Shown piece after piece: positions 1-10,517 of a stretch of 64,000 nt of DNA (position 1 is its first letter; each line of letters begins with the position of its first letter). The stretch lies in contig OX463781.1 in assembly GCA_949825025.1 (NCBI GenBank), positions 30,529,675 to 30,593,674 on the forward strand. The letters run 5' to 3'. The notes beneath the pieces are model-generated. The model did no database searches, was not told the origin of the DNA, and worked only from the letters and a program-made list of their open reading frames with translations. Both the position numbers and the translations under genes were made by a program. The DNA comes from Siphlonurus alternatus. Lineage: Eukaryota; Arthropoda; Insecta; Ephemeroptera; Siphlonuridae.

Positions 1-826
1 GGCATTTTACCTTGTTTCATTACCGTCTCAAAAATAAGCATTTGGTACTTACAATGCTTATCAATACACAATTTTAGGAATGATGCTGTAATTCCGTCCG
101 GTCCCGGGGCCTTCCCTTTTTTCAATGACACTATTGCTCTTCTAACATCTTTATATCTGACCCTGAATATCTTATGTCTACTATTTGCTGTACCTTCCTC
201 CTGCTCGTTATTTTGCTCATTCCCCTTGTCTGTATCTAATACTTTGGCCTGGAACACAGCCTCATATTGCTTTGAACACGCATTTGCTTTCTCCGACTCC
301 GTAACATATATTCCCAATGCATCTTTCAGCACTGGTATATCATTTCCTGCCTTTCTTAAAGTTTTTATATGTTTATACATTCTTCCCCAGCTGCTACCTA
401 CATCTTTCTCATCAAAAATCTTGCTCATAAAAATTTTTCTCGCCCTATCCTTTGCATTATTGAGTTCCATCTCCGTCTCTTTCATTCTACCTTTCCTAAC
501 TAGTCCTTTCTTATATTTAATATAGTCTCTTCTCAACTTCCTCTTTAAGCTTCTAACCTCTTTATTAAAATACGGTGGGTCACTATTCACATTAATTGAT
601 TTTGCTGGTACATATTTTTCTTGTACTTCCATACATATTTTAACATACGAATCCCACAAAAGATTTATATCTCCTTTACTTTCTGACCAAGAATTAAACT
701 CATCCTCTAGTTCTCTCTCTATTGCTACTGTGTCGGCTTTTTGGTAAAGCCACTTTCTCGTTTTTTGCTCCGGTTGCTTGACAAAATCATATAATAATGC
801 TCTCAACAAAGAAGCAGAAATTATCT
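1..826 (-). mobile_element. non-LTR retrotransposon (LINE) fragment, linker plus start of reverse transcriptase
   Basis: On the minus strand a single reading frame stays open for about 270 codons from near 826 and runs off the left edge of the window. It contains the motif KKGKAPGPDGI (around 91-126), the hallmark of the start of the reverse-transcriptase domain of apurinic-endonuclease LINEs. Before it lies the basic linker read as PYFNKEVRSLKRKLRRDY, which is common between the endonuclease and RT domains. No endonuclease domain is visible upstream and a stop lies just before the frame opens, so the copy is truncated at its 5' end. The clade (Jockey, CR1 or similar) cannot be fixed from this piece. 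Confidence 0.8.
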
Positions 827-1101
827 AAAAACAAAAAATGCATGCATTTTATTTATAATTTGTTATGACATGCACTTATGCCAGCCCTTTTGAAATCGTG
901 ATTGAATGTTTCAAACTTAATATAATATCCAATTTTTAATTTTTTTTTTTTAATTCATAAGTCCTTTCACGTGGTAAGAAACATAATATATATAAAAATA
1001 AATATTGTTTTAAGCCTTTTTTTTTAAATAATAGTGTCAATCAAACTGCATTGTTAATATGAAACCTGAATGTCTGGTATAATTTTTACGCAATGTATAT
1101 A

Positions 1102-1922
1102 ATGAACATCAAATAAATCGATCATGGTATATACAATATGTACAAAATTAGGCGACAACCAGAATCTAATATAAATTTTTAAATACAAAATTTAATAAAA
1201 AAATAAAAAATGAAATTTTTATAAGAAAAAATTGCATTATTAAACATTATTTCAATATTATTAGTATTTATTTAATTGAGAAAAAAATAATCGTAATCCT
1301 GTTAAGGTAGGGATAACACGGATCAGCTGACCTAATGCTAAAAAAATCTCAGTCATGAAAATTACGAAAAAAAAAAAAAATAAAATGTTCGCCTCTACAT
1401 CGCCTATCAGTATAGCTAAATTATCAGGTATACAAAACTGAGCTAGTTTTCGAGTTATTAATTTTTAAAGTTGTTGAATGTTGACTAATTTAACATGGAG
1501 ATGGAGAAATGAAACTTCCATGCTAAATTAGTCAACATTAAAAATTAATAACTCGAAAACTAGCTCGAATTTGTGTACCTGATATTTTAGCTATATATAC
1601 TGATAGAGGATAATCTGGATAATGTAGAGGAGAATATTTTATTATTATTATTTTTTTTTTCATAATTTTCATGAATGAGATTTTTTTAGCATTGGGTCAG
1701 CTGATTCGTGTTATCTCTACCTTAACAGGATTACGATTATTTTTTTCTCAATTAAATAAATATTAATAATAATGAAATAATGTTTAATAATGTAATTTTT
1801 TCTTATAAAAATTTCATTTCTTATTTTTTTATTAAATTTTGTCTTTAAAAATTTATATTAGATTCTGGTTGTCGCCTAATTTTGTACATATATATACCAT
1901 GATCGATTTATTTGATGTTCAT
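1102..1922. repeat. 821-bp palindromic (foldback) element
   Basis: The sequence from 1102 reads as the inverted complement of the sequence ending at 1922, with few differences. For example, gaacatcaaataaatcgatc on the left matches gatcgatttatttgatgttc on the right. Outer arms of about 200 bp flank a central TTAA-bounded palindrome (1306-1721, listed separately). No coding potential is seen. It is a MITE or foldback-type repeat. I could not define a target duplication for the outer element. Confidence 0.8.
1306..1721. mobile_element. TTAA-flanked palindromic MITE, diverged relative of the copies at 49096 and 50611
   Basis: The element is bounded by TTAA on both sides (1302-1305 and 1722-1725) and has terminal inverted repeats GGTAGGGATAACACG / CGTGTTATCTCTACC. 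Its interior is palindromic. It shares long stretches with the 347-bp MITEs at 49096 and 50611, such as tatcaggtatacaaa and aacatggag. TTAA target sites are typical of piggyBac-type transposases, so it is probably a non-autonomous derivative of such an element. It sits at the centre of the larger palindrome. Confidence 0.7.
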
Positions 1923-3100
1923 GCAGTTCTGATCACCCTATATTATAATTACGACACATCGGTATAATTGGCTTGAGCGCGCATATGAGAAACCTCTCGA
2001 GCGGTATAACAGATCAAAGATCCCAATTTTTTTATTATTGTTTTGTTGTTTTTTTTAGCCATGCAATATTTCTTTGATTACTATCGCATATTTGCTGCTA
2101 AATAATGTACTGCCGGTACACGCAAACCCGGGAAAATAAGCTATATATTTTTCTCATCCTGGAGTAGTTAACGTTTTCTTATATTTTGTATACTCGTACA
2201 CTTTTACAACTTGTTTTTGTTTTATTTTTATGTTTGAATTTTCACATTAATGGTATAAAATGCTGTAGTGAATAATTAATAAATAAATAGCTCCCATGTA
2301 TATCGACTTGTTCCTGGTAAACTTATAATTTATAATAAAATACATGGACGCGATTCACGAACGAATTAAGTTATCCAGATTTCTCACTTAATTAATTCGA
2401 TCAACGTTCAGTGCCATTGAGTTAGACTGGTGCTAACTGCGTGGCTAGTAAGAAACCTGTTGTTGTCGTTGTTCGAACGTGAGATATCTCATGATTGTTT
2501 ACATGCATGCACCACTTAATTTTCAAAAGACAAGTGTTGGTTCTTTTGGGACAGTCATATTTTTATTAAAGTAAAATAAAAGTGCTGGTCTTCATTCCTC
2601 AGATGCTTCAATATATTTAGTCAATCTTTGTTAGTATATTAACTGATGAATGTAGTTAAAATTTTGTTAATCTGCTTAATGAAACCATATTACAGGAAAT
2701 GTCTTCGAAGTATTGTTCAAATTATTCCCGCATGTCAAATATACCACAAGCTCATTGGTTCTGTCGAACCAATGAGCTTGCGGGTACTGCCGATCGCACA
2801 GTCCCCGATCGCTCCAAAATCACACGGCTTGAGTGGGAGTTGAAGAAGAGGAGAATGAGGGTGGGAACACTGCTTTGGGCTACTGCTAGTAGTGGCAGTA
2901 CCTTCCGCTGGGCAGCGCTGAGGGAATAAATTTACGCGGCAGCGGCAAAAATTTCATGATTTTAAATGTTAGAACTGATAAAAATTTGCTGGAAAGTTCA
3001 GAAAAATTATAGAATTATTTGATATTTCTAATTGTGTGTTTGTTCCCAAAATTTCTGGGGGGGCTGCAGTACCGCAGTACTATAGTACGAGCCGCCCCTG

Positions 3101-3131
<31 letters not shown>

Positions 3132-3291
3132 CTAAAAAATTAATTGCTATATACCTGTTAAAACCTCAGTTAACCATTAATGGATCCAGTTTTTAGCCTT
3201 ACTATTACCCCCCCCCCCCCCCCCCCCATTGACTGTACAGTAGACTACAGTAGTACATAATACGGTATGCATATTTTATGCATGTATGCAT
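1923..3291. other. intergenic sequence, no gene recognised
   Basis: AT-rich sequence without a recognisable gene. Short overlapping frames at 2646-2929 show no family resemblance. It contains a small hairpin (2747-2780), a (TA)n/(TG)n tract near 3103-3131 and a poly-C run at 3208-3227. The string gccgcccctg near 3090-3100 resembles the right end of the hAT-like MITEs at 7843 and 17256, but I could not find a matching left end. Confidence 0.5.
2747..2780. repeat. short perfect hairpin
   Basis: A 15-bp perfect inverted repeat, caagctcattggttc / gaaccaatgagcttg, is separated by four bases. Its context is unknown and it may be a remnant of an inverted-repeat element. Confidence 0.6.
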
Positions 3292-3427
3292 ACAGTATAA
3301 CAGATCTTAGTTTACCTCTAGACAGTTCAGTAGACTCAGCCGTTATTCTAGTCTTTTCATTGGCTGATATATCTGGCGCCGTCTAGTCTACTGAACTGTC
3401 TAGAGGTAAACTAAGATCTGTTGTACT
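3292..3427. repeat. foldback MITE, about 136 bp
   Basis: Near-perfect inverted arms of over 40 bp surround a loop that includes gccgttattctagtc. The arms can be recognised by agatcttagtttacctctag on the left and ctagaggtaaactaagatct on the right. No coding content. The terminal bases ACAGTATAAC / GTTGTACTG resemble a DNA-transposon terminus, but no target duplication was defined. Confidence 0.7.
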
Positions 3428-4521
3428 GCACATCAAGACATTAAATCATGCAATATTAAATGTTGAAAAATATGGGCAGTCGTAAGTCCTGGCTGGCTGG
3501 CACGGTCACGCGTGTTCCTAATAGGGTTGGGGTGGTTTTTGTGGCGTATGTACATACAATATGCATTTGTGCATAATTTTATTATACATATGGCTTACAT
3601 TCTGTATGCTTACAGTATGCGTATGTACAGAACTGTATGTATGCCTATGTATGCATACTGTATTTATACATACTGTATGATATCATACTATATGCCCACC
3701 ATTCTAACTGAAGTTTCCATTGGTCCCTTGTTCACATCTAGTCAAATTGTGGAATATGATGCTCTCAATGAGAATCTTTAACATTGACGACACAGCCAAT
3801 GAAAATCTAGCGCGCGAACTGCGCGCGACGACATGTTCTATTAAGCTTCCTATCCTTTAACTCAGCGGTACCTCGTTTTTAATTTTTTCCGATGGTTCTT
3901 ATGAAGGGCAAGATTAATAATTCATATGAGCCACAGGAAAGATCACTTTACACGACATAAAAAATATTCGAGATTTTGTGCAGCATAGAATTTGAATGAA
4001 AAAATAAATAAGATTTTTCTCCTAACAAACCTTATGGAGCGATGTCAGAATGCGGCGCTGCGGCATTTTTACGTTGAAGCTTGTCATTCTTTATTGCCTC
4101 AATTTGGAAAGATGCCAAACAATCCTAATATGTTAATGCCAGTAATATAGATATGCAGTTAGCGTATGTTATGTGCGGTTCGCCTGCATAGAATTCTCAT
4201 ATATACATTTCATCATCAAATCATTACACCTAGAATTTGCACTTTTCTGAGTGCTTTTGTTTTTAATCAAACCTTATATATCTTGAATTGAAGCGAAAGT
4301 GATAGGAAATTACATAACTTCCAAGTTGCATAATCTAAGGCTTGAAAATATTATGCATGTTACGGAAGAAAGAAAAAAAAAAAAAAATCAAATGAGATTT
4401 ACCAGCAAAATTATGAACAATAAATTCACCTACATCACTGTAGAATTTTCTTTCAGCTATTTGACTTGAATCCTTTATCAATGAATTTATTGTTTCTTTG
4501 TTTTTGATCTCTCCGTTTCAG
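3428..4521. other. region upstream of the PTCD2-like gene; possible first exon
   Basis: No confident gene. 3540-3690 is rich in degenerate tatgcatac/tactgta motifs. An ATG at 4034 opens a frame of about 36 codons read as MERCQNAALRHFYVEACHSL and onward, followed by a GTAATA donor-like site at 4142. Its length and position suit a first exon of the PTCD2-like gene, but joining at 4142 gives the wrong phase for the exon at 4522. A weaker donor at 4132 joined to an acceptor at 4530-4531 would keep frame. The first exon therefore remains unresolved. Confidence 0.35.
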
Positions 4522-5889
4522 CACCTTGCAGATTTCTCTATGCCCAAGCAGCACTTGGAATTGACAATTATGTTCGTACAAGAGAAAGGGTGAAAATTCA
4601 ATTTGTAAATATGGGTGATAAATTCCGTTCCAAGATGAATGAGTATGCCCAAGAAGAATCTAAGAATATGATATTTACTGAAGATCTTAAAAATATGGTG
4701 CACTTGGCCGAGTCAAGCCCAGAAGATGTTGAGTTGGTTCTTCAAATGATGCAGAGGTAAGTTATTGTCACTCACAACAGGTGCTAAAAAGAAAGAAAAA
4801 AAAATTCCATTTAGCGTTTAGTAATAAAAATACTTGAAATTTTGTAAAACTGTAATATCATTGTATCAACAATATTGTAAAAAAATTGTTAATCTAAAGC
4901 CGGTATTACACGATACAATTTTTCTGATTATTGTATACAATTTTTCCTTGCAAGAAAATTTCCTTTCCATACAAACAAATGGAGATAAAGCTTTCTTGTA
5001 AGGAAAAATTGTATACAATAATCAGAAAAATTGTATCGTGTAATACCGGCTTAAGATAGCCTCCATAAAATTCATTAATAGGGAAATCTGCTTCGTCTAG
5101 TTCTCTCACCCATTTTTCTGTCTTCCTTTATGTTGAGGTACAAGCAGTGACGGTCTGCCCAACGCGAGAGAGTAGTGTTACACTCGGGCCAGCAAGTCCC
5201 TCGTGCTAAGAAGAGAGAGTTTTGGGAATAGGGGAGAGGGGGGCATTAAAGGGACTGAATCATAATTTCTTCCCTCCTAAGTGAAAAATTTGACAGACTC
5301 CCTTGGATCCTAAAATCTAACCTTTGTGTCTTCTTGTAGATTTAACCAGCAAAATAAAGAGCTGAGGTTTGGCAGCTTCGTGTTTGGACCAGTGGTGATG
5401 CGGATGTACCATCACCTTGGTCAACCTGATGCTGCGCTGAAGGCCTTCAAAGACCCCACACTTGAGGGATTCTTTGACCAGTTGATGAGCTACCAGATCC
5501 TGATGGACTTGCTTTTCACCAATGAACGCTATGAAGACGTGATTGAAGTTTTTGACATGGTGGTGAACAGACAGACACAAGGAGCTCGCTTCCCCAAACA
5601 TGGAGTTGTTCTGGCATTAGGAGCTCTGTATAAAATGGTAAGCTATTGGTAATCTGTTTCATGCTTTCTCTTTTATGATCATATTGACCATGTAACATAA
5701 AGTCATAGTATACTGGACTGTATAATATAGCCTTGAAATGTTCAGGACAGGCTGTTAAATTATTTTACTACCATTTGGCAACACGAAGAGAGAAGAGAAG
5801 GAATCCTTTCTCTATTGGCTTACTAGAAATAAAATGGTTTAATAACCAATACCGGTACGTGAGCATAAGAAAAGAAGAAAACTACCATT

Positions 5890-5987
<98 letters not shown>

Positions 5988-8900
5988 TATATATATATAT
6001 ATAATTATATATATAGAGATACAGCTTAGACTATGCCATGGTTAGATTTTAGAAGAGATTTACCAAACACTACTGTTCTTTTTTTTTTTATATATATTTT
6101 GTGGTATATACGACAATAGAAGAAATTTTTAAAGGAATTATGTTATTTTCAACAGATCAGCTGATGCAAAAACTGGCAAAAAAATCTTGTAATTGATATA
6201 TCACCTTCTGTTCTTCCAGGATACTCCTGAGGCTCTGAAGCGAGCACTGGTTCTGTGGAAGGATATCCAGGAGTCAGGTCACACACCCATGCGCCGGGCG
6301 ACTACCTTTGCAGCTGCCTTGGCTGTCAGCCAAGGGTCGCCACATGTAGCCCTCGAGATCCTTGGCACCACGCGTAACCAGAACTACATCACAGTCCGTA
6401 ATCTCAAGGTATGACTTGACTGCACCTTGAGTGAAATTTAGTATTGATGCTCATAATGTGACTCAGTATTTTACCTGAAATTAAATTTTTCGTTCAACAG
6501 AACATTGTGGTTTTGATTTTTGGATAAATGAACACCTCTGAGAATAAATCAACGCCACAGCATGCTTTTTCATTTGTATCCTTTTCATATTTTTGACCTG
6601 ATATAATGTAAAAATGTAAACAATATTGTTATTACTCCCAAAAAATAAAATAAAACCTTTAATGAAAAAATATAATAATAAATTACTTCTTTACCATTAT
6701 AATTTTATTGTCTGATGCTGTCAATTTTCTATTCAGATCATGGCGTTGTCTGATGTGGATCGTCCTGAAGATGCTTTGCCGGTGCTCCGCAACTTGTTGC
6801 AGACTGATAACCCCGAGCAACGAAGACAAACCATCAGCAAAGATGTGGTGAGTTGCAATGACATAATGTAAATCATTACTCTACCTTACCTTAATGTTTA
6901 GGGAGAGAGGCTTGAATAAATAATTATACTGTATACAGTAGTGCTGTCGAAATTTTTCGGATTTTCGGATTCCGGATTTCTAAAGCTCTGGAATCCGCTT
7001 TTTTAGGAGATCCGAAATCCGAAAAGCAGATATCGGATTCAAAGCGGATATTGGATTTTATCGGATATCGGATTCAAATCGGATTTCGGATTTTATCGGA
7101 TATCGGATTCAAAGCGGATATCGGATTTTATCGGATATCGGATTCAAAGCGGATATCGGATTCAAAGCGGATTTCGGATTTTATCGGATATCGGATTCAA
7201 AGCGGATTTCGGATTCGATCGGATATTGGATTTGTAAAAAAACGAATACATGTATTTTGAATAGAAAAAATAAATATATTTTGCTGTTACGTAAACTAAA
7301 CTCAGTAAAACTGTAAACACTATATAGCTGTTTTTGTAACTAAATACTGAATAAAATAGTTAAATAGTCTTAATAAATACACTGCTATTACGCTAATTAC
7401 GCCGCTATTACTGCTAACATAGAAAATCTGTAATAATTACGTATATACTAAATAGTGTAAATAGAATAGATACTATATATTAAATATCGATTTTTGCTGA
7501 TGAATTAACCTTTCAACCTTATGTCCCATATATATTATAATTATTTATAATTGCAGTATATTGTATAATTAATGTATAAATTGTAATGTATATGATCATA
7601 TATATCTATAAGTATCTAGATCTACAGGCTGCACCTTCACTATAACTATAGTATCTGTATCTACTATATATATTATATGGTATAGATAGTATAGAAAATA
7701 AACTATATTTAATATTTATATTATTATATGATATATTATATGATATAAAAATATATACTACATATTATATAAGCATATAATATATATATTTAAATTTAAA
7801 ATATGCGATTATGCGAATGAATATACGAACGGTCATTATATTCAGGCGCGCGGTGGGCGATGAGGGCGATCCCCCCCCCCCCCCCCCAAAGTTCCCAAAA
7901 TATACATTCAATGTGTTACCACCCCCCACCATCCTCGCACTCAAAATTTTAACATTGCGGAATAGGGAAATGCGAGCTGGATCCGCCCCTGATTATATTT
8001 AGAAATTAGATTATTTAGATTTTAAGCTATTTACTAGTTTAATTATTTATAGCATTTCATTTACGCATTTATATAGCCATTTACTAAAGAAATGTATAAT
8101 TTTTATTTATTTTAATATTTGTAATGCGAATTTGATCCCAAGCTATAATATATTGGAGGATTTTCGTTAGCTATTTTTTAGCTCGCATCAGGTTGGGTTC
8201 CAACTTGCTGCTAGTGGAATTTGTTTGCTTTATAGCTGCTATAGTGCTTACCAGCCTCGTAATATCATCATGTATTTATTAGGGTTCAAAACTCTCTATT
8301 ATTTTTGTCATGAAATTTGCAATCAAATTTGTAATATAAAACATGAAAACTAAACAAACGTAACGCATGCAGTTTAAAGCACTTTAAACATCCTTTATTT
8401 TGTGGTCCTTTACTTTAATTTTCAATATTTTGTAAACAAATTAAAAAGCACCAATATTTAAAAATTGTTAAAATTTTAAAAACGTACCGTATTCCTGCAT
8501 CATTTCGTCCGCTACATTCGACAATTTTACTATTCGACGTCTACATCAAGCACGTGCAGTGATTCTGCGGGATTTAGTCTTGCATTTTTTTGCAAGCTAG
8601 TCTGTTGAAATTTTAATAGAGTTGAGTTTAAAATTATACTTGTTTCGTTATACAAGTTATTTAAATATTAATGAATAAAAACTAAAAACTGTATTCCAAT
8701 TGAATCCGATATCCGATTTGAATCCGAAATCCGTTTTGAATCTAAATTCCGCTTCAAATTCAGAATCCGAAATCCGATTTAAATTCAGAATCCGATTCAA
8801 ATTCGGAAACCGATTGAAATTCAGAATCCGAAATCCGATTTGAATCCGATATCCGTTCGCAAAGATCGGATTTTGAATCCGCTTTCTAATAGGAATCCGG

Positions 8901-10239
8901 AAAACGGATTTTCGGATTTCGGATTTTTTAAAATCCGGAATTCGGATCTCAAAAAAAGCGGATTTCAACAGCACTAGTATACAGTACCTTAAACTTATTT
9001 TCATTTCTCTTGTGCGTCTTAGTAATTTAAAGCAATTTATTGTTTTTTAACAATTAGCTAGTCGCATCTCATGCTAACAACAGTGAGAACCATGTACAGT
9101 AGCATACATATGTTGTATAGTTACAAATTGGCTCTACTATTGTAGTCGGTTGCAAGCCACTGTGTAGCTACATTTGCCATGTAATAGCTTAATTCTAATT
9201 TTGTGGTGAGGTCAATAATGTAAATATATATATTAGAAACAAAATATTTTTTTATTTACTTAAATGATAAAAAATATTTACACAATCACACACTTGAAGA
9301 AGAATTTTTAATGTTTGAATAAATTATCGTAGTAACCTCTAATTTAAGAAATGGGGTCTAGAAATATAATAATGATTCCTTCACATGACTGTTTCTGCAA
9401 TTGATTTATTTGCAGATGGAGAAACTGAGGGAAGCAGTCAATAGACAAGATAACAAAGAAATTACTCGGGAGTATGAGCGTCTGGAGAGAGCATTAATAG
9501 AGGGACAGCACATCCAAAGTGGGGTGAGTACCTTTTATTGGTTACTTGAGAATCTTGAGAATGATAAAATTATAAGTTCTACTTAATTTTTGTTAACATT
9601 TTTTTTATTGTTACTTCTTTACTGTTTTAAAGTTTTATTCTTGAATAATGATGAAATAATGTATGGGCATTTGTAAGTAAAGGTTCTCATCTTGCATTTT
9701 TTTTTTGCTGACAGTAAATTAAGTATCAGAAATAGTTTATAAGTCCATTTGCATTTCAACGTTTCAATATATTTCACAATTTTCTTAAATTTTCAATTTC
9801 CTACTTGCTTTACAATTAACTAAATTATCCATACATGTGCGTTTTTTTTGGGGGGGGGGCAGTTATTCTTTTTATTACTGTGTCTAACTTATTTCTGAAA
9901 AAAATAAATTGGAAGAAAGTTTATAATAACTGAGATCAATGTCTATAAAATTATGTTCTATAGTGACTTACAAGTTCTTACTTATAAGGTGCTTACAAGC
10001 AGTGCTTAACATTGTTCTCCTGTGCACAGAGCGTGAATGACCAGTTGTGCTCTGAGATTGCCGGCTCGCTGATGGGTCCAGGAGGACAGCAGCAAGGAGG
10101 ATACCAACAAGGAGGGTACCAAGACTCAAGGCCTGGTCGTAACCGACTGGCAGCCACCTGGGGAAAGCAGACTTCTCAGAGGCCATGGAGGCAAGACAGG
10201 CCACCAGGAATGAGGCCTGGTCTCAGTGAGCTGGAGTAG
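4522..10239 (+). CDS. PTCD2: PTCD2-like pentatricopeptide protein (mitochondrial RNA maturation), 5' end incomplete
   Basis: Six exons join in frame: 4522-4756, 5340-5637, 6220-6408, 6737-6847, 9416-9523 and 10030-10239 (TAG). All introns are GT-AG. They give about 383 residues, against about 390 for vertebrate PTCD2, so only a short N-terminus carrying the targeting peptide is missing. Recognition rests on order and similarity along the whole length: RFLYAQAAL, then [18 protein letters not shown], then [19 protein letters not shown], then the [17 protein letters not shown] stretch and the helical [18 protein letters not shown] segment. PTCD2 is a small PPR-like matrix protein needed for processing of mitochondrial cytochrome b transcripts in mammals. 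The Gln/Gly/Arg-rich C-terminal tail (10080-10200) is unlike the vertebrate one. An AATAAA at 10345 lies 105 bp past the stop. The gene name is inferred from recalled family similarity. Confidence 0.8.
4898..5050. mobile_element. palindromic MITE in PTCD2 intron
   Basis: Inverted arms, with agccggtattacacgatac on the left and gtatcgtgtaataccggct on the right, run almost the full length of the element. The right end abuts TTAA (5051-5054) and the left end abuts a one-base variant of it. It resembles the TTAA-flanked MITE families elsewhere in the window, with a different terminus. It lies in the intron between the first two confident PTCD2-like exons. Confidence 0.75.
5896..6014. repeat. (TA)n microsatellite
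   Basis: Almost uninterrupted TA dinucleotides for about 85 bp, followed by TATA-rich sequence, in a PTCD2-like intron. The apparent frame running into it is a run of alternating Tyr and Ile and is not a gene. Confidence 0.95.
6939..8976. mobile_element. non-autonomous hAT transposon (2.04 kb) with subterminal repeat arrays
   Basis: The element is flanked by a perfect 8-bp direct repeat, gtatacag (6931-6938 and 8977-8984). It has terminal inverted repeats TAGTGCTGTCGAAAT / ATTTCAACAGCACTA. An 8-bp duplication with a TAGTG-type terminus is characteristic of the hAT superfamily. Just inside each end are about 250-300 bp of degenerate tandem repeats based on cggatatcggattcaaag, inverted between the two ends, which are plausible transposase-binding arrays. 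No transposase frame is present inside, and the repeat-array frames at 7051 and 8657 are repeat translations. A second MITE (7843-7991) is nested in it. The insertion lies in the fourth confident intron of the PTCD2-like gene. Confidence 0.9.
7843..7991. mobile_element. short hAT-like MITE with poly-C core, nested in the hAT element
   Basis: Perfect 8-bp direct repeats attatatt (7835-7842 and 7992-7999) flank a 149-bp element. It begins CAGGCGCGCGG and ends CTGGATCCGCCCCTG. The core has a run of about 20 C followed by aaagttcccaaaatatacatt, shared with the copy at 17256-17437. Non-coding. Being inside the 6939-8976 element, it inserted later. Confidence 0.85.
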
Positions 10240-10344
10240 ACTTCCTTTTCAACCAATCTCTTAGTCAGCTGCCTCGTCTGGCGGTACTCAACAAATCATG
10301 TATACTGTATGTATGTATCGCTGTTTAAATGTATGCAGTGTTTA

Positions 10345-10350
10345 AATAAA
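10345..10350 (+). promoter_or_regulatory. candidate polyadenylation signal of the PTCD2-like gene
   Basis: AATAAA lies 105 bp downstream of the stop codon on the gene strand. No other canonical hexamer is closer. Confidence 0.5.
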
Positions 10351-10517
10351 CTATGCAATTAATTGTTTTATAGAAACTATATTAATATAATTACAGTGAA
10401 AACTCGTTATTATGCAAATTTTTTATTGTTAGGTAAACTCAATTTTGAGTAAGGGAGATTACTGTCCCGTTAAAAATAATTAGCATTGTGTGGTATAGTA
10501 AAAACTTGATATAAATA

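Noticed and set aside
2646..2929. Overlapping short frames that could be a small gene
   Set aside because: Two overlapping frames of 65 and 76 codons, no recognised family, and a hairpin inside; more likely chance in anonymous sequence.
5733..5984. 83-codon frame ending in alternating Tyr-Ile
   Set aside because: It is a translation of the (TA)n microsatellite in an intron.
7051..7260. Frame with repeated SDIGF-type units, resembling a repeat protein
   Set aside because: It is the subterminal repeat array of the hAT element read in frame; the mirror array at 8657-9004 gives a similar artefact.
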